The position numbers were made by a program, and so were the translations under genes. A stretch of 64,000 nt of DNA from Rhodospirillum rubrum ATCC 11170 (GTDB lineage Bacteria; Pseudomonadota; Alphaproteobacteria; Rhodospirillales; Rhodospirillaceae). The notes beneath the pieces are model-generated. The model was not told the origin of the DNA and ran no database searches. It was given only the letters and a program-made list of their open reading frames with translations. Below, in pieces: positions 33,041 to 40,651 of the stretch (its first letter is position 1; every line of letters starts with the position of its first letter). The stretch is taken from positions 62,001 to 126,000 of the forward strand of contig NC_007643.1 of the NCBI RefSeq assembly GCF_000013085.1. Reading direction: 5' to 3'.

Positions 33041-34120
33041 TTACCCGATGGGGTATTGAACGACGCAGCCATACCAGCCGAGCCCGTCATAGGTCTCATA
33101 ACCCGGCGTGCGGTGGAAGCCGATGAGGGTGCCATCGCCAAGGCGGTAATGGCCCGAGGTCCGCCCCTCGGTTTTCAGGGGGATCTGTTCGCTCAACAGC
33201 CCTTTGCCATCCGAGGCGGCGATGACCCGGCCCTTGGCGTCGAGCAGCAGGGCGCGCGAGCGCCAGGAGTCCCCCTCGGGCAGGCGGACCCCTTCGACGA
33301 TGGCGCGGGCCTGGGCGCCCCAATCGAAATGGACGCCCAGCACGCCTAGAACCCGGCCATGGGGCAATCCCCCCTCGCGGATGGCGGCGGCGTAGGTGGC
33401 GACCGGCTGGTCGTCGAGCGAAGCGACCCGGGTGATATCGGCGACGGCGTAATCATCGCCGCTTTTCGTCGCCAGGGCGTCGCGGAACCAGCCGGTCGTC
33501 GCGACGCTTTGCCCGTGGACGGGGTAGCGATCGGGGCGGCCGCTGGCGATGACGCGCCCCTCGCCATCGCAGATCCACAAGTCGAGATAGACGGTATAGG
33601 CCGCGAGAATCACCCCAAGGCGTTTGCTGGCGAATGCCTTGGCCGGGCCGTCCGGCGCGCTTAGGCAGTCGACCACGGCGCTGTCGGTCGCCCACCAGCG
33701 CACGTCGCAGGTTCGCTCAAAAAGATTGCGGTCGATCAGTTCCACGGCGTTCAGCGCCAGGTCGACCATCCTTTGGCCCCGCAACTGATCGACGATGCCC
33801 CGGCCGATCCGTTCGAGCGCTTCGACCCGGGCCGACAACTCGCTTTGCAAGGTCCCGGCGATCTGGGCGATTTCGTCGGACACCCCTTTCACTTCGCCCG
33901 CGACGACGGCGAAGCCCTTCCCGGTCTCCCCGGCGCGGGCGCTTTCGATCAGGGCGTTCAGGGCGAGGATCCGGGTGCGGCCGGTGACGGCGCGGATTTC
34001 GGCGATCTTTTCGATCATCGTCGTCCGCACCTCCGCCGTCAGAGAGATGATGCGTTCGGGGTCAAGGGTCTCCTCCGTGGTCGGCGCCGGAACGGAGGAG
34101 GCGGTTGCCATGACAGTCAT
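33041..34120 (-). CDS. Soluble mini-chemoreceptor with C-terminal Cache-like sensor, paralogue 3
   Basis: A 359-residue protein, the most diverged of the three. The tip is conserved (ILALNALIESARAGE, GKGFAVVAGEVKGVSDEIAQIA). The linker is shorter by two residues (RGIVDQLRGQRMVDLALN), and the sensor keeps the RTCDVRWWATDSAVVDCL, YLDLWICDGEGRVIASGRPDRY and FHRTPGYETYDGLGWYGCVV landmarks. The start is ATG at 34120 (MTVMATAS), with AAGGA 8 nt upstream; this lines up with the MTVP starts of the other two. The fourth-copy remnant matches this protein best. It lies 183 bp from, and divergent to, the nuclease-like gene. Confidence 0.85.
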   Translation of the reverse strand: MTVMATASSVPAPTTEETLDPERIISLTAEVRTTMIEKIAEIRAVTGRTRILALNALIESARAGETGKGFAVVAGEVKGVSDEIAQIAGTLQSELSARVEALERIGRGIVDQLRGQRMVDLALNAVELIDRNLFERTCDVRWWATDSAVVDCLSAPDGPAKAFASKRLGVILAAYTVYLDLWICDGEGRVIASGRPDRYPVHGQSVATTGWFRDALATKSGDDYAVADITRVASLDDQPVATYAAAIREGGLPHGRVLGVLGVHFDWGAQARAIVEGVRLPEGDSWRSRALLLDAKGRVIAASDGKGLLSEQIPLKTEGRTSGHYRLGDGTLIGFHRTPGYETYDGLGWYGCVVQYPIG

Positions 34121-34303
34121 GCCCAAGTCCTTTGAAGCGACCATTTTTTGGAGAAAGTGACTGATTTATGACCAATGAATCGAAAATGCCCCTCTTTTGC
34201 GCATCATTGGTTACCACAGTAAAACGCTTAGGCCAATGGTTGACTATGAGTCCCAAAAGGGCACCTATTGCGGGTATTTTGATCCTTTTAAAGGATTTGA
34301 GAT

Positions 34304-35128
34304 GTGATCCCTCTTCACCGCTTGTGCCGGGCTTTGGCGCTGTTGATGGGCTTTGGACCGACTCTTTCCGCCCTCGCCGCCTCCGCTCCCGAAGGCTTGC
34401 CGTTGCTTGGAACGGGCGAGGGCCTGGAGGTGCGGGGGTGCGAAACGCTGGTGCTGCGGGGAGGGCAGGTCGTGCGTCTGGCCGAGATCATCGGGCCGGA
34501 AGCCGAGGGCGCCGCCCGGGCCCAGGCGGCCCTGGGCGCTTTGGTGGTTGGCCATAGCCTTCGTCTGTACGGCGAAAGCCCGCTGGCTGATCGCTATGGA
34601 CGGCTGCATGCCCATGGGGTGACGGAGGAGGGGCGGTGGGTCCAGGGCGCCTTGGTCGAGGCCGGTCTGGCCCGGGTCGTGATCCGCGAGGGGGAAAGCG
34701 CCCTGAGCGGCGCGCTGCTCGCCCTTGAAGAGCGGGCGCGGCGGGCGGGACGTGGGCTTTGGCCGCCGGCGTCGGCGGCTTCGCCCCCTCCCGGTGCGCT
34801 GGCGGCGACCGGCGACGGCTTTCAGGTGGTCGAAGGGCGGATCGTCAGCGCCGCCCGGGCCGGTCGGCGGATTTATCTGAATTTCGGCGCCGATTGGCGC
34901 TCGGATTTCACGGTCAGCCTGTCCGAGGCGATGCTGGCCCGTCTTCTGGCGACGGGGCGCGATCCCCTGGCCTGGGCCGGGCGCCGGGTGCGGGTGCGCG
35001 GCTGGGTGACGCGGCGCAATGGTCCGCTGCTCGATTTGCCCCATCCGATGGCCCTGGAGGGGCCGCTTGATGGGCCCCCCTTCCTATCGCCAAAGGAGAA
35101 CCTGGACCTGGAATACCCGGGGAATTAG
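34304..35128 (+). CDS. Secreted thermonuclease-like (SNase-fold) protein
   Basis: A 274-residue protein with a signal peptide (cleavage near LSALAASA). An SNase-like beta-barrel domain spans roughly residues 35-155 (VLRGGQVVRLAEIIGPE, SPLADRYGRLHAHGV, WVQGALVEAGLARVV, EERARRAGRGLWP). A second OB-like domain follows (FQVVEGRIVSAARAGRRIYLNFG...DFTVSLS). The canonical catalytic Arg/Glu set of staphylococcal nuclease is only partly recognisable, so activity is uncertain. The start is GTG at 34304 with AAGGA 8 nt upstream. A decayed copy of the first third lies at 32682-32875. Confidence 0.82.
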   Translation: MIPLHRLCRALALLMGFGPTLSALAASAPEGLPLLGTGEGLEVRGCETLVLRGGQVVRLAEIIGPEAEGAARAQAALGALVVGHSLRLYGESPLADRYGRLHAHGVTEEGRWVQGALVEAGLARVVIREGESALSGALLALEERARRAGRGLWPPASAASPPPGALAATGDGFQVVEGRIVSAARAGRRIYLNFGADWRSDFTVSLSEAMLARLLATGRDPLAWAGRRVRVRGWVTRRNGPLLDLPHPMALEGPLDGPPFLSPKENLDLEYPGN

Positions 35129-35228
35129 GGTGGGAATGGCGTAATAAGTCCTATATTGATGAAACGCCCTTTCCGCCTCCGCGCCCGTTCCTCGGCGGAG
35201 GCCCCACGCTTGTTCGAATCCAACCACC

Positions 35229-36185
35229 ATGAACAGTCCCGATCCCCTTGCCGATCTTTATCCGCCGATCGAGCCGCGCCACACCGGTCGGCTGCGTGTG
35301 CGTCCTCCCCATGTGATTCATTGGGAGGAAAGCGGCAATCCCGATGGCATCGCGGTGATCTTCGTCCATGGCGGGCCCGGGGCGGGAACGGCGCCGTTTT
35401 GTCGGCGCTATTTCGACCCGGAGCGCTACCGGGTGATTATTTTCGATCAGCGCGGCGCCGGCCGGTCGCGGCCCTTCGCCGAGATCGCCGATAATACCAC
35501 CCAGGAACTGGTCGCCGATATGGAGCGGCTGCGCGTGCATCTGGAGGTCGAGCGCTGGCTGGTGTTTGGCGGGTCCTGGGGCAGCACCCTGGCCCTGGCT
35601 TACGGCCAAACCCATCCCGAGCGCTGTCTGGGCTTCATCCTGCGCGGCGTTTTTTTGTTTCGCGGCTTCGAGGTCGACTGGTTTCTCAACGGCATGGGCC
35701 GTTTCTTCCCCGAAGCGGCGAGCGCCTTCCTCGACTTCCTGCCCGAAGACGAACGCGCCGATCCGCTGGCGGCCTATTACCGTCGGCTGACCCATGCCGA
35801 TCCGTCGATCCATCTGGCGGCCGCCCGGGTCTGGTCGAATTATGAAGACGCCTGCGCCCGCCTGCGCCCGCGCCCGGGCGACGAGGGGGACGGCCGCTCG
35901 GCTCTGGCCCTGGCCCGCCTTGAATGCCATTACATGCGCCATGGCGGTTTTCTGCGCGAAGGCCAGCTTCTGACCGAGATCGACCGGGTTCGCGATCTGC
36001 CCTGCACCATCGTCCAGGGCCGCTACGACGTGGTCTGTCCGCCGGTCAGCGCCTGGGAACTTCACCGGGTCTGGACGGGGAGCAAATTGGTGATGGTCCC
36101 CGATGCCGGGCATAGCGCCCTGGAACCGGGCGTGCGCGTCGCCCTGGTTCAGGCGACCCGCCGCTTCGCCGAAAGTCAGGGTTGA
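35229..36185 (+). CDS. pip: Proline iminopeptidase (peptidase family S33)
   Basis: A 318-residue alpha/beta hydrolase that releases N-terminal proline. It has the oxyanion-hole HGGPG (VHGGPGAG), DQRGAGRS, and the nucleophile elbow GGSWGS (Ser near residue 116). The catalytic Asp is likely in VQGRYDVVCP and the His in AGHSALEPG. The order and spacing fit prolyl aminopeptidase rather than a general esterase. It is cytosolic, with no signal peptide. The ATG at 35229 lacks a clear purine-rich site. It is separate from the genes on both sides. Confidence 0.92.
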   Translation: MNSPDPLADLYPPIEPRHTGRLRVRPPHVIHWEESGNPDGIAVIFVHGGPGAGTAPFCRRYFDPERYRVIIFDQRGAGRSRPFAEIADNTTQELVADMERLRVHLEVERWLVFGGSWGSTLALAYGQTHPERCLGFILRGVFLFRGFEVDWFLNGMGRFFPEAASAFLDFLPEDERADPLAAYYRRLTHADPSIHLAAARVWSNYEDACARLRPRPGDEGDGRSALALARLECHYMRHGGFLREGQLLTEIDRVRDLPCTIVQGRYDVVCPPVSAWELHRVWTGSKLVMVPDAGHSALEPGVRVALVQATRRFAESQG

Positions 36186-36273
36186 TCGGTCTCGCGATCG
36201 TGCTGGTCACCGCCAATCGGATGTCATAGGGTCAGAAGATTCGTTTCCCTCCCGCGACAGACCGCACCCCCCT

Positions 36274-37635
36274 ATGGATCTGCTGACCGGCAGCGATGCC
36301 GACATCGAAATCGAAGAGGCGCCGCCGGGAAAGATCCTGATCGTCGAGGATTCGCCCTTCTTTATGCATGTCCTGCGCCGGCGGATCGGTCAGGAACTGG
36401 GCGTTCCGATCATCGAGGCCGAAACCCTGGCCCAGGCCGCCCTGATCATCGAAGAGGAAGGGTCCAATCTATTCCTCTGCCTGATCGATCTGGTGCTGCC
36501 CGATGCGCCGAACGGCGAGATCGTCGATTATGTGACCGGGAAAGGTCTGGCCGCGGTGGTGTTCACCGGCGCCTTCAGCGAGGAAATGCGCGAGCATGTC
36601 CTGTCTAGCGCCATTATCGATTATGTTACCAAGGATAGTCTGGCCAGCCTGGACTATCTGGTGGCGATCGTCCGCCGGCTTTGCCGCAACGCCCACCAGA
36701 AAGCCATCGTCGTCGATGACAGCCGTACCGCCCGGGCTTATATCGGCGATCTGCTCCGCCTGTATCGTTTCAATGTCATCGAGGCGGTCGACGGCGAGGA
36801 GGCCCTGGCCCTGCTGGCGGCGAACCCCGATATCCGGCTGATGGTCACCGATTATTACATGCCCAGAATCGATGGCTTCGAATTGATCAAACGCGTGCGC
36901 CAAACCCATTCGCGCAGCGCTCTGGCGATCATCGGCGTGTCCACCGGGGGAAGCGCGCCGCTTTCGGCGCGGTTCATCAAGTACGGGGCCAATGATTTCA
37001 TCAACAAGCCCTTTCTGCGCGAGGAATTCTTCTGCCGCATCGCCCAGAACATGGACACCTTGGATTATATCGCCGCCCTGGCCCGCTCGGCCCAGATCGA
37101 TCCGCTGACCGGACTGCCCAACCGCCGCTATCTGTTCGATGTCGCCAGCCGCGCCCTGGCCGCGACCTTGCGCGTCGGCGGTCATCCGGTGGTGGCGATG
37201 ATCGATGCCGATCATTTCAAGGAAATAAACGATCGTTTCGGCCATGATGTCGGCGATCAGGTGCTTGAAGCCCTGGCTCGGGTGATGGACGATCATGTCC
37301 AGCGGAAGTCCGATGTCCTTGCCCGTTTCGGCGGCGAGGAGTTTTGCGTGTTCGTCTCCGACATGTCGCCCGAACAGGCCTTCACCTTTTTCGATGGCTT
37401 GCGCGCTGCTGTCGCCCAATCGCCGCTGTCGGTTCCCGGACTGGATGATTTGTCGCTGACCATCAGCATCGGCGTTTCCACCTGCGCCGCCCCCGACTTG
37501 CGTACGATGATCCACAGCGCCGACCGTTTGCTCTATGACGCCAAGGCGGCGGGGCGTGATTGCACGGTGGTCGAGGGCTTGGGCGAGCGGACGCAATCGT
37601 GCCGGCAAAGTAGCGGGAAGGACGAAGACGCGTGA
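36274..37635 (+). CDS. PleD-like response regulator diguanylate cyclase (REC-REC-GGDEF)
   Basis: A 453-residue soluble protein with two receiver domains and a GGDEF domain. REC1 has the acidic pocket LIVEDS and Asp72 (LIDLVLPD); REC2 has VVDDS and Asp193 (TDYYMPRIDG) with KPF. The cyclase domain has DPLTGLPNRR, MIDADHFKEIND, the active-site GGEEF (about residues 353-357) and an upstream inhibitory site RKSD five residues before it. It therefore should make c-di-GMP under phosphorylation control with product inhibition. The start MDLLTGSD has no clear ribosome-binding site. It overlaps the next gene by GTGA/TGATG. No kinase is adjacent. Confidence 0.93.
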   Translation: MDLLTGSDADIEIEEAPPGKILIVEDSPFFMHVLRRRIGQELGVPIIEAETLAQAALIIEEEGSNLFLCLIDLVLPDAPNGEIVDYVTGKGLAAVVFTGAFSEEMREHVLSSAIIDYVTKDSLASLDYLVAIVRRLCRNAHQKAIVVDDSRTARAYIGDLLRLYRFNVIEAVDGEEALALLAANPDIRLMVTDYYMPRIDGFELIKRVRQTHSRSALAIIGVSTGGSAPLSARFIKYGANDFINKPFLREEFFCRIAQNMDTLDYIAALARSAQIDPLTGLPNRRYLFDVASRALAATLRVGGHPVVAMIDADHFKEINDRFGHDVGDQVLEALARVMDDHVQRKSDVLARFGGEEFCVFVSDMSPEQAFTFFDGLRAAVAQSPLSVPGLDDLSLTISIGVSTCAAPDLRTMIHSADRLLYDAKAAGRDCTVVEGLGERTQSCRQSSGKDEDA

Positions 37636-38087
37636 TGGAGGTGTTTATCGATGCCGATGCCTGCCCGGTGCGGACCGAGGCCTTCAAGGTCGCCGAGCGC
37701 CACCGCCTGATCGTGCATGTGGTTGGCAATGCCCCGGTTCCGGTGCCCCATAACGATCCGAGGGTGCGCCGGGTGATCGTGCCGACCACCCCCGATGCCG
37801 CCGATGATTGGATCGCCGAGCATATCGGCGAGGGCGATATCTGCATCACCGCCGATATCCCGCTGGCGGCGCGCTGCCTGAAAAAGGGCGCCAAGGCCAT
37901 CGGCACCACCGGCAAGGCCTTTACCGAGGATTCCATCGGCATGGCGCTGTCGATGCGCGATCTGATGCGCGACCTGCGCGAAGCCGGCGCGGTGTCGGGC
38001 GGTCCGGCCTCCTTCGCCCCCAAGGATCGCTCGCGCTTCCTCCAAGCCCTGGAAGAGGCGATCCAGGCCGTCAAGCGGGGACGCTGA
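37635..38087 (+). CDS. YaiI/YqxD family (DUF188) protein
   Basis: A 150-residue protein of the DUF188 group, recognised by FIDADACPVRTEAFKVAERH at the N-terminus, NDPRVRRVIVP and a central CITADIPLAARCLKKGAKAI. The domain is PIN-like and its function is not established. The start is ATG at 37635, overlapping the preceding stop (TGATG); a GTG three bases earlier is equally possible. It is translationally coupled to the diguanylate cyclase and ends 1 bp before the next gene, so the three form one unit. Confidence 0.9.
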   Translation: MEVFIDADACPVRTEAFKVAERHRLIVHVVGNAPVPVPHNDPRVRRVIVPTTPDAADDWIAEHIGEGDICITADIPLAARCLKKGAKAIGTTGKAFTEDSIGMALSMRDLMRDLREAGAVSGGPASFAPKDRSRFLQALEEAIQAVKRGR

Positions 38088-38088
38088 G

Positions 38089-39330
38089 ATGGCGGAGCGC
38101 GGAACGGCCGAGGGGCGCGTCGCCGTGATCGGCGGCGGCCCGGCCGGGCTGATGGCCGCCGAACGGATCGCCGAGGCCGGCTTTGGCGTCGATGTCTTCG
38201 ATGCCATGCCGAGCTTGGGCCGCAAGCTGTTGATGGCCGGGCGCGGTGGGCTCAACATCACCCATTCCGAACCGCTCGAGCGGTTTCTGGAGCGCTACGG
38301 CGCGGGTCGGCCGCGGCTGGAGCCGATGATCCGGGCCTTTTCCCCCGAAGCCCTGCGCGGCTGGCTGGCCGATCTTGGTCAGCCGACCGTGGTCGGCAGT
38401 TCGGGCCGGGTCTTTCCCCAAGCCTTCAAGGCCTCGCCGCTGTTGCGCGCCTGGCTGCGTCGGTTGGACGGGGCCGGGGTCGCCTTCCATCCCCGCCACC
38501 GCTGGCTGGGCTGGGACGCGGACGGCGCCCTGGCTTTCACCGGCCCCACCGGCCGGCAACGGATCCAAGCCTCGGCCACCGTTCTCGCCTTGGGCGGGGC
38601 GAGTTGGCCGCGTCTGGGCTCGGATGGCGCCTGGGTCGGGGTGTTGGAGGCCAAGGGGATCGCCGTCAGCGCCCTGCGTCCGGCCAATTGCGGCTTTGAT
38701 ATCGGCTGGTCGGCGGTGCTGGCCGATCGCTTCGCCGGGGCGCCGCTCAAGCCGGTGGTGGCCACCTTCGCCGGCGAGCATCGGCGCGGCGAATGCGTGC
38801 TCACCCGCACCGGGGTCGAAGGCGGGCTGATCTATGCCTTCTCGGCGGCTTTGCGCGAGGCGATCGCCGGCGGCGGTGGGGCGACGCTGATCCTTGATCT
38901 GATGCCCGATCATTCCCCGGCCGCCCTCGAGGCGGCCTTGGCCCGGCCGCGTGGGGGGCGGTCGCTGGCCACCCATCTCAAGCGCTGCGGCGTCGGTGCG
39001 GTTCAGGCCGCCTTGCTGCGCGAGGGGGCGGGGCCGGCGGATCTGGCCGATCCGGCGGCGATCGCCCGCCGTTTGAAAGCCCTGCCGCTGCGTTTGATCG
39101 CGCCCCGGCCGCTGGCCGAGGCGATCAGCACCGCCGGCGGCGTCGCCTTCGCCGAACTGAGCCCGTCGTTGATGCTGCGCGCCCTGCCCGGCGTGTTCTG
39201 CTGCGGGGAAATGCTCGACTGGGAGGCGCCGACCGGGGGATACCTGTTGACGGCCTGCCTTGCCACCGGCCGGGCGGCCGGCCAGGGGGTGGCGCGGTAT
39301 CTCGCGGCTGATCGGGTCCCGGCCGCATAA
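38089..39330 (+). CDS. HI0933/YhiN-family flavoprotein oxidoreductase
   Basis: A 413-residue FAD-binding protein. It has an N-terminal dinucleotide fold (VAVIGGGPAGLMAAERIAEAG) and the family marker GRKLLMAGRGGLNITHSEP. A central conserved ALGGASWPRLGSDG follows, and the C-terminal FAD motif is CGEMLDWEAPTGGYLLTACLATGRAAG. This places it in the HI0933-like group, whose reactions are largely unknown. The ATG at 38089 lies 1 bp after the DUF188 stop, in the same operon. It is followed by a copy of dispersed repeat R1 in inverted orientation. Confidence 0.92.
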   Translation: MAERGTAEGRVAVIGGGPAGLMAAERIAEAGFGVDVFDAMPSLGRKLLMAGRGGLNITHSEPLERFLERYGAGRPRLEPMIRAFSPEALRGWLADLGQPTVVGSSGRVFPQAFKASPLLRAWLRRLDGAGVAFHPRHRWLGWDADGALAFTGPTGRQRIQASATVLALGGASWPRLGSDGAWVGVLEAKGIAVSALRPANCGFDIGWSAVLADRFAGAPLKPVVATFAGEHRRGECVLTRTGVEGGLIYAFSAALREAIAGGGGATLILDLMPDHSPAALEAALARPRGGRSLATHLKRCGVGAVQAALLREGAGPADLADPAAIARRLKALPLRLIAPRPLAEAISTAGGVAFAELSPSLMLRALPGVFCCGEMLDWEAPTGGYLLTACLATGRAAGQGVARYLAADRVPAA

Positions 39331-39370
39331 ACGCCTGCCCCACCCTTGGTCGGCGGGACCGGCGGCCCCA

Positions 39371-39480
39371 GGTTAGAGCGGTGTGCGGGAGACATGGTCC
39401 CCGTACACCGCTCTAACCCACTGATAGTCAAGCAAATCGTCGTCGTGATCGAGAACGGATCACTCGGGATTTGCTCTAGC
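39371..39480 (-). repeat. Dispersed intergenic repeat R1, copy c (inverted)
   Basis: Read on the minus strand it starts AGAGCAAATCCCGAG (complement of 39463-39477). It has the 21-nt core (complement of 39422-39442), which differs from copy a at two positions, and it ends in a hairpin with perfect 14-bp arms (39371-39384 and 39405-39418; GGTTAGAGCGGTGT). This copy is the best preserved. It separates the flavoprotein gene from the dehydrogenase gene and could end transcription of the former. Confidence 0.9.
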
Positions 39481-39508
39481 CCAGTCTTGTTCTCGCGGAG
39501 CCCTATCC

Positions 39509-40531
39509 ATGAAAGCCGTCGGTACCCACGCCCCCCTGCCCATCGATCATCCCGAGGCCCTGCTTGATCTGGAGATCGACAAGCCGGTTCCCGGACCCCG
39601 CGACCTGCTGGTTCGCATCGAAGCCATCTCGGTCAATCCGGTCGATACCAAGACCCGCAAGACCCGCCCGGCCAGCCCGGAGAACCCGGCGATCCTCGGC
39701 TGGGACGCCGCGGGCGTCGTGGAAGCGGTGGGCGAGTCGGTGACGCTGTTCAAGCCGGGCGAGGCGGTCTATTACGCCGGCGATCTGACGCGGCCGGGCA
39801 CCAATGCCCAATTCCATCTGGTCGACGAGCGCCTCGCCGCCCTCAAGCCGACCAGTCTGGATTTCGCCGAGGCCGCCGCCCTGCCGCTGACGACGATCAC
39901 CGCCTACGAGATGCTGTTTGATCGCCTGGGCGTTCCCCGGTCGTCACCCGAGGCCCTGGGCGAGGTCCGTTCGATCCTGATCGTCGGCGGGGCCGGCGGC
40001 GTTGGCTCGATCGCCATTCAGTTGGCGCGGCGGCTGACCGGGCTGACGGTGATCGCCACCGCCTCGCGCCCGGAAACCCGCGATTGGGTGAGCGCCATGG
40101 GCGCCCACCATGTGGTCGATCATCGCGGCGATCTGGCCGAACAGATCAACGCCCTGGGCGTCGGCCCGGTCGGCTTCATCTTTTCGACCACCCAAACGCC
40201 CAGCCATTTCCCGGCCCTGGCCAAAATCATCGCCCCCCAGGGGCGGATCGGCATGATCGATGACGGCGTCGGCCTGGATTTTTCCCTGCTTAAGACCAAA
40301 AGCGCCTCGCTGCATTGGGAATTCATGTACACCCGCTCGATGTTCCATACCGAGGACATGATCGCCCAGCACAGCTTGCTGAGCGAGGTCGCCGGTTTGA
40401 TCGACGACGGCACGCTGCGCACCACGCTGACCGCCACCGACGGGCCGATCTCGGCGGCGACGCTGAAGGCCGCCCATGCGACCCAGGAAAGCGGCACGAC
40501 CATCGGCAAGCGCGTGCTGGTCGGTTTCTAA
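39509..40531 (+). CDS. Zinc-binding-type alcohol dehydrogenase / quinone oxidoreductase-like
   Basis: A 340-residue medium-chain dehydrogenase. The N-terminal GroES-like domain (SVNPVDTKTRK, GWDAAGVVEAVG) is followed by a Rossmann domain with VGGAGGVGSIAIQLAR (about residues 158-173). The catalytic zinc ligands of true alcohol dehydrogenases are not evident, which fits the zinc-free quinone oxidoreductase group (ZADH/TIGR02817-like). It probably uses NADPH. The ATG at 39509 (MKAVGTHAP) is the usual family opening. Its substrate is unknown. Confidence 0.9.
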   Translation: MKAVGTHAPLPIDHPEALLDLEIDKPVPGPRDLLVRIEAISVNPVDTKTRKTRPASPENPAILGWDAAGVVEAVGESVTLFKPGEAVYYAGDLTRPGTNAQFHLVDERLAALKPTSLDFAEAAALPLTTITAYEMLFDRLGVPRSSPEALGEVRSILIVGGAGGVGSIAIQLARRLTGLTVIATASRPETRDWVSAMGAHHVVDHRGDLAEQINALGVGPVGFIFSTTQTPSHFPALAKIIAPQGRIGMIDDGVGLDFSLLKTKSASLHWEFMYTRSMFHTEDMIAQHSLLSEVAGLIDDGTLRTTLTATDGPISAATLKAAHATQESGTTIGKRVLVGF

Positions 40532-40651
40532 GCGCCCGGTTCCGGCGGAAAAGGCGGTCGCGGCCGCTTTTTCCGCCAAGCCGGCATCGCGGCGCCTATA
40601 CTCGGCCCTCGTTTTTCCCCCGTCGTTTTTCGCCCTTCCTGCGGACGCCTG

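Noticed and set aside
32661-33059. Possible 132-residue gene between receptor paralogues 2 and 3
   Set aside because: The frame runs across the decayed nuclease-like copy and the duplicated non-coding block, so it is chance coding.
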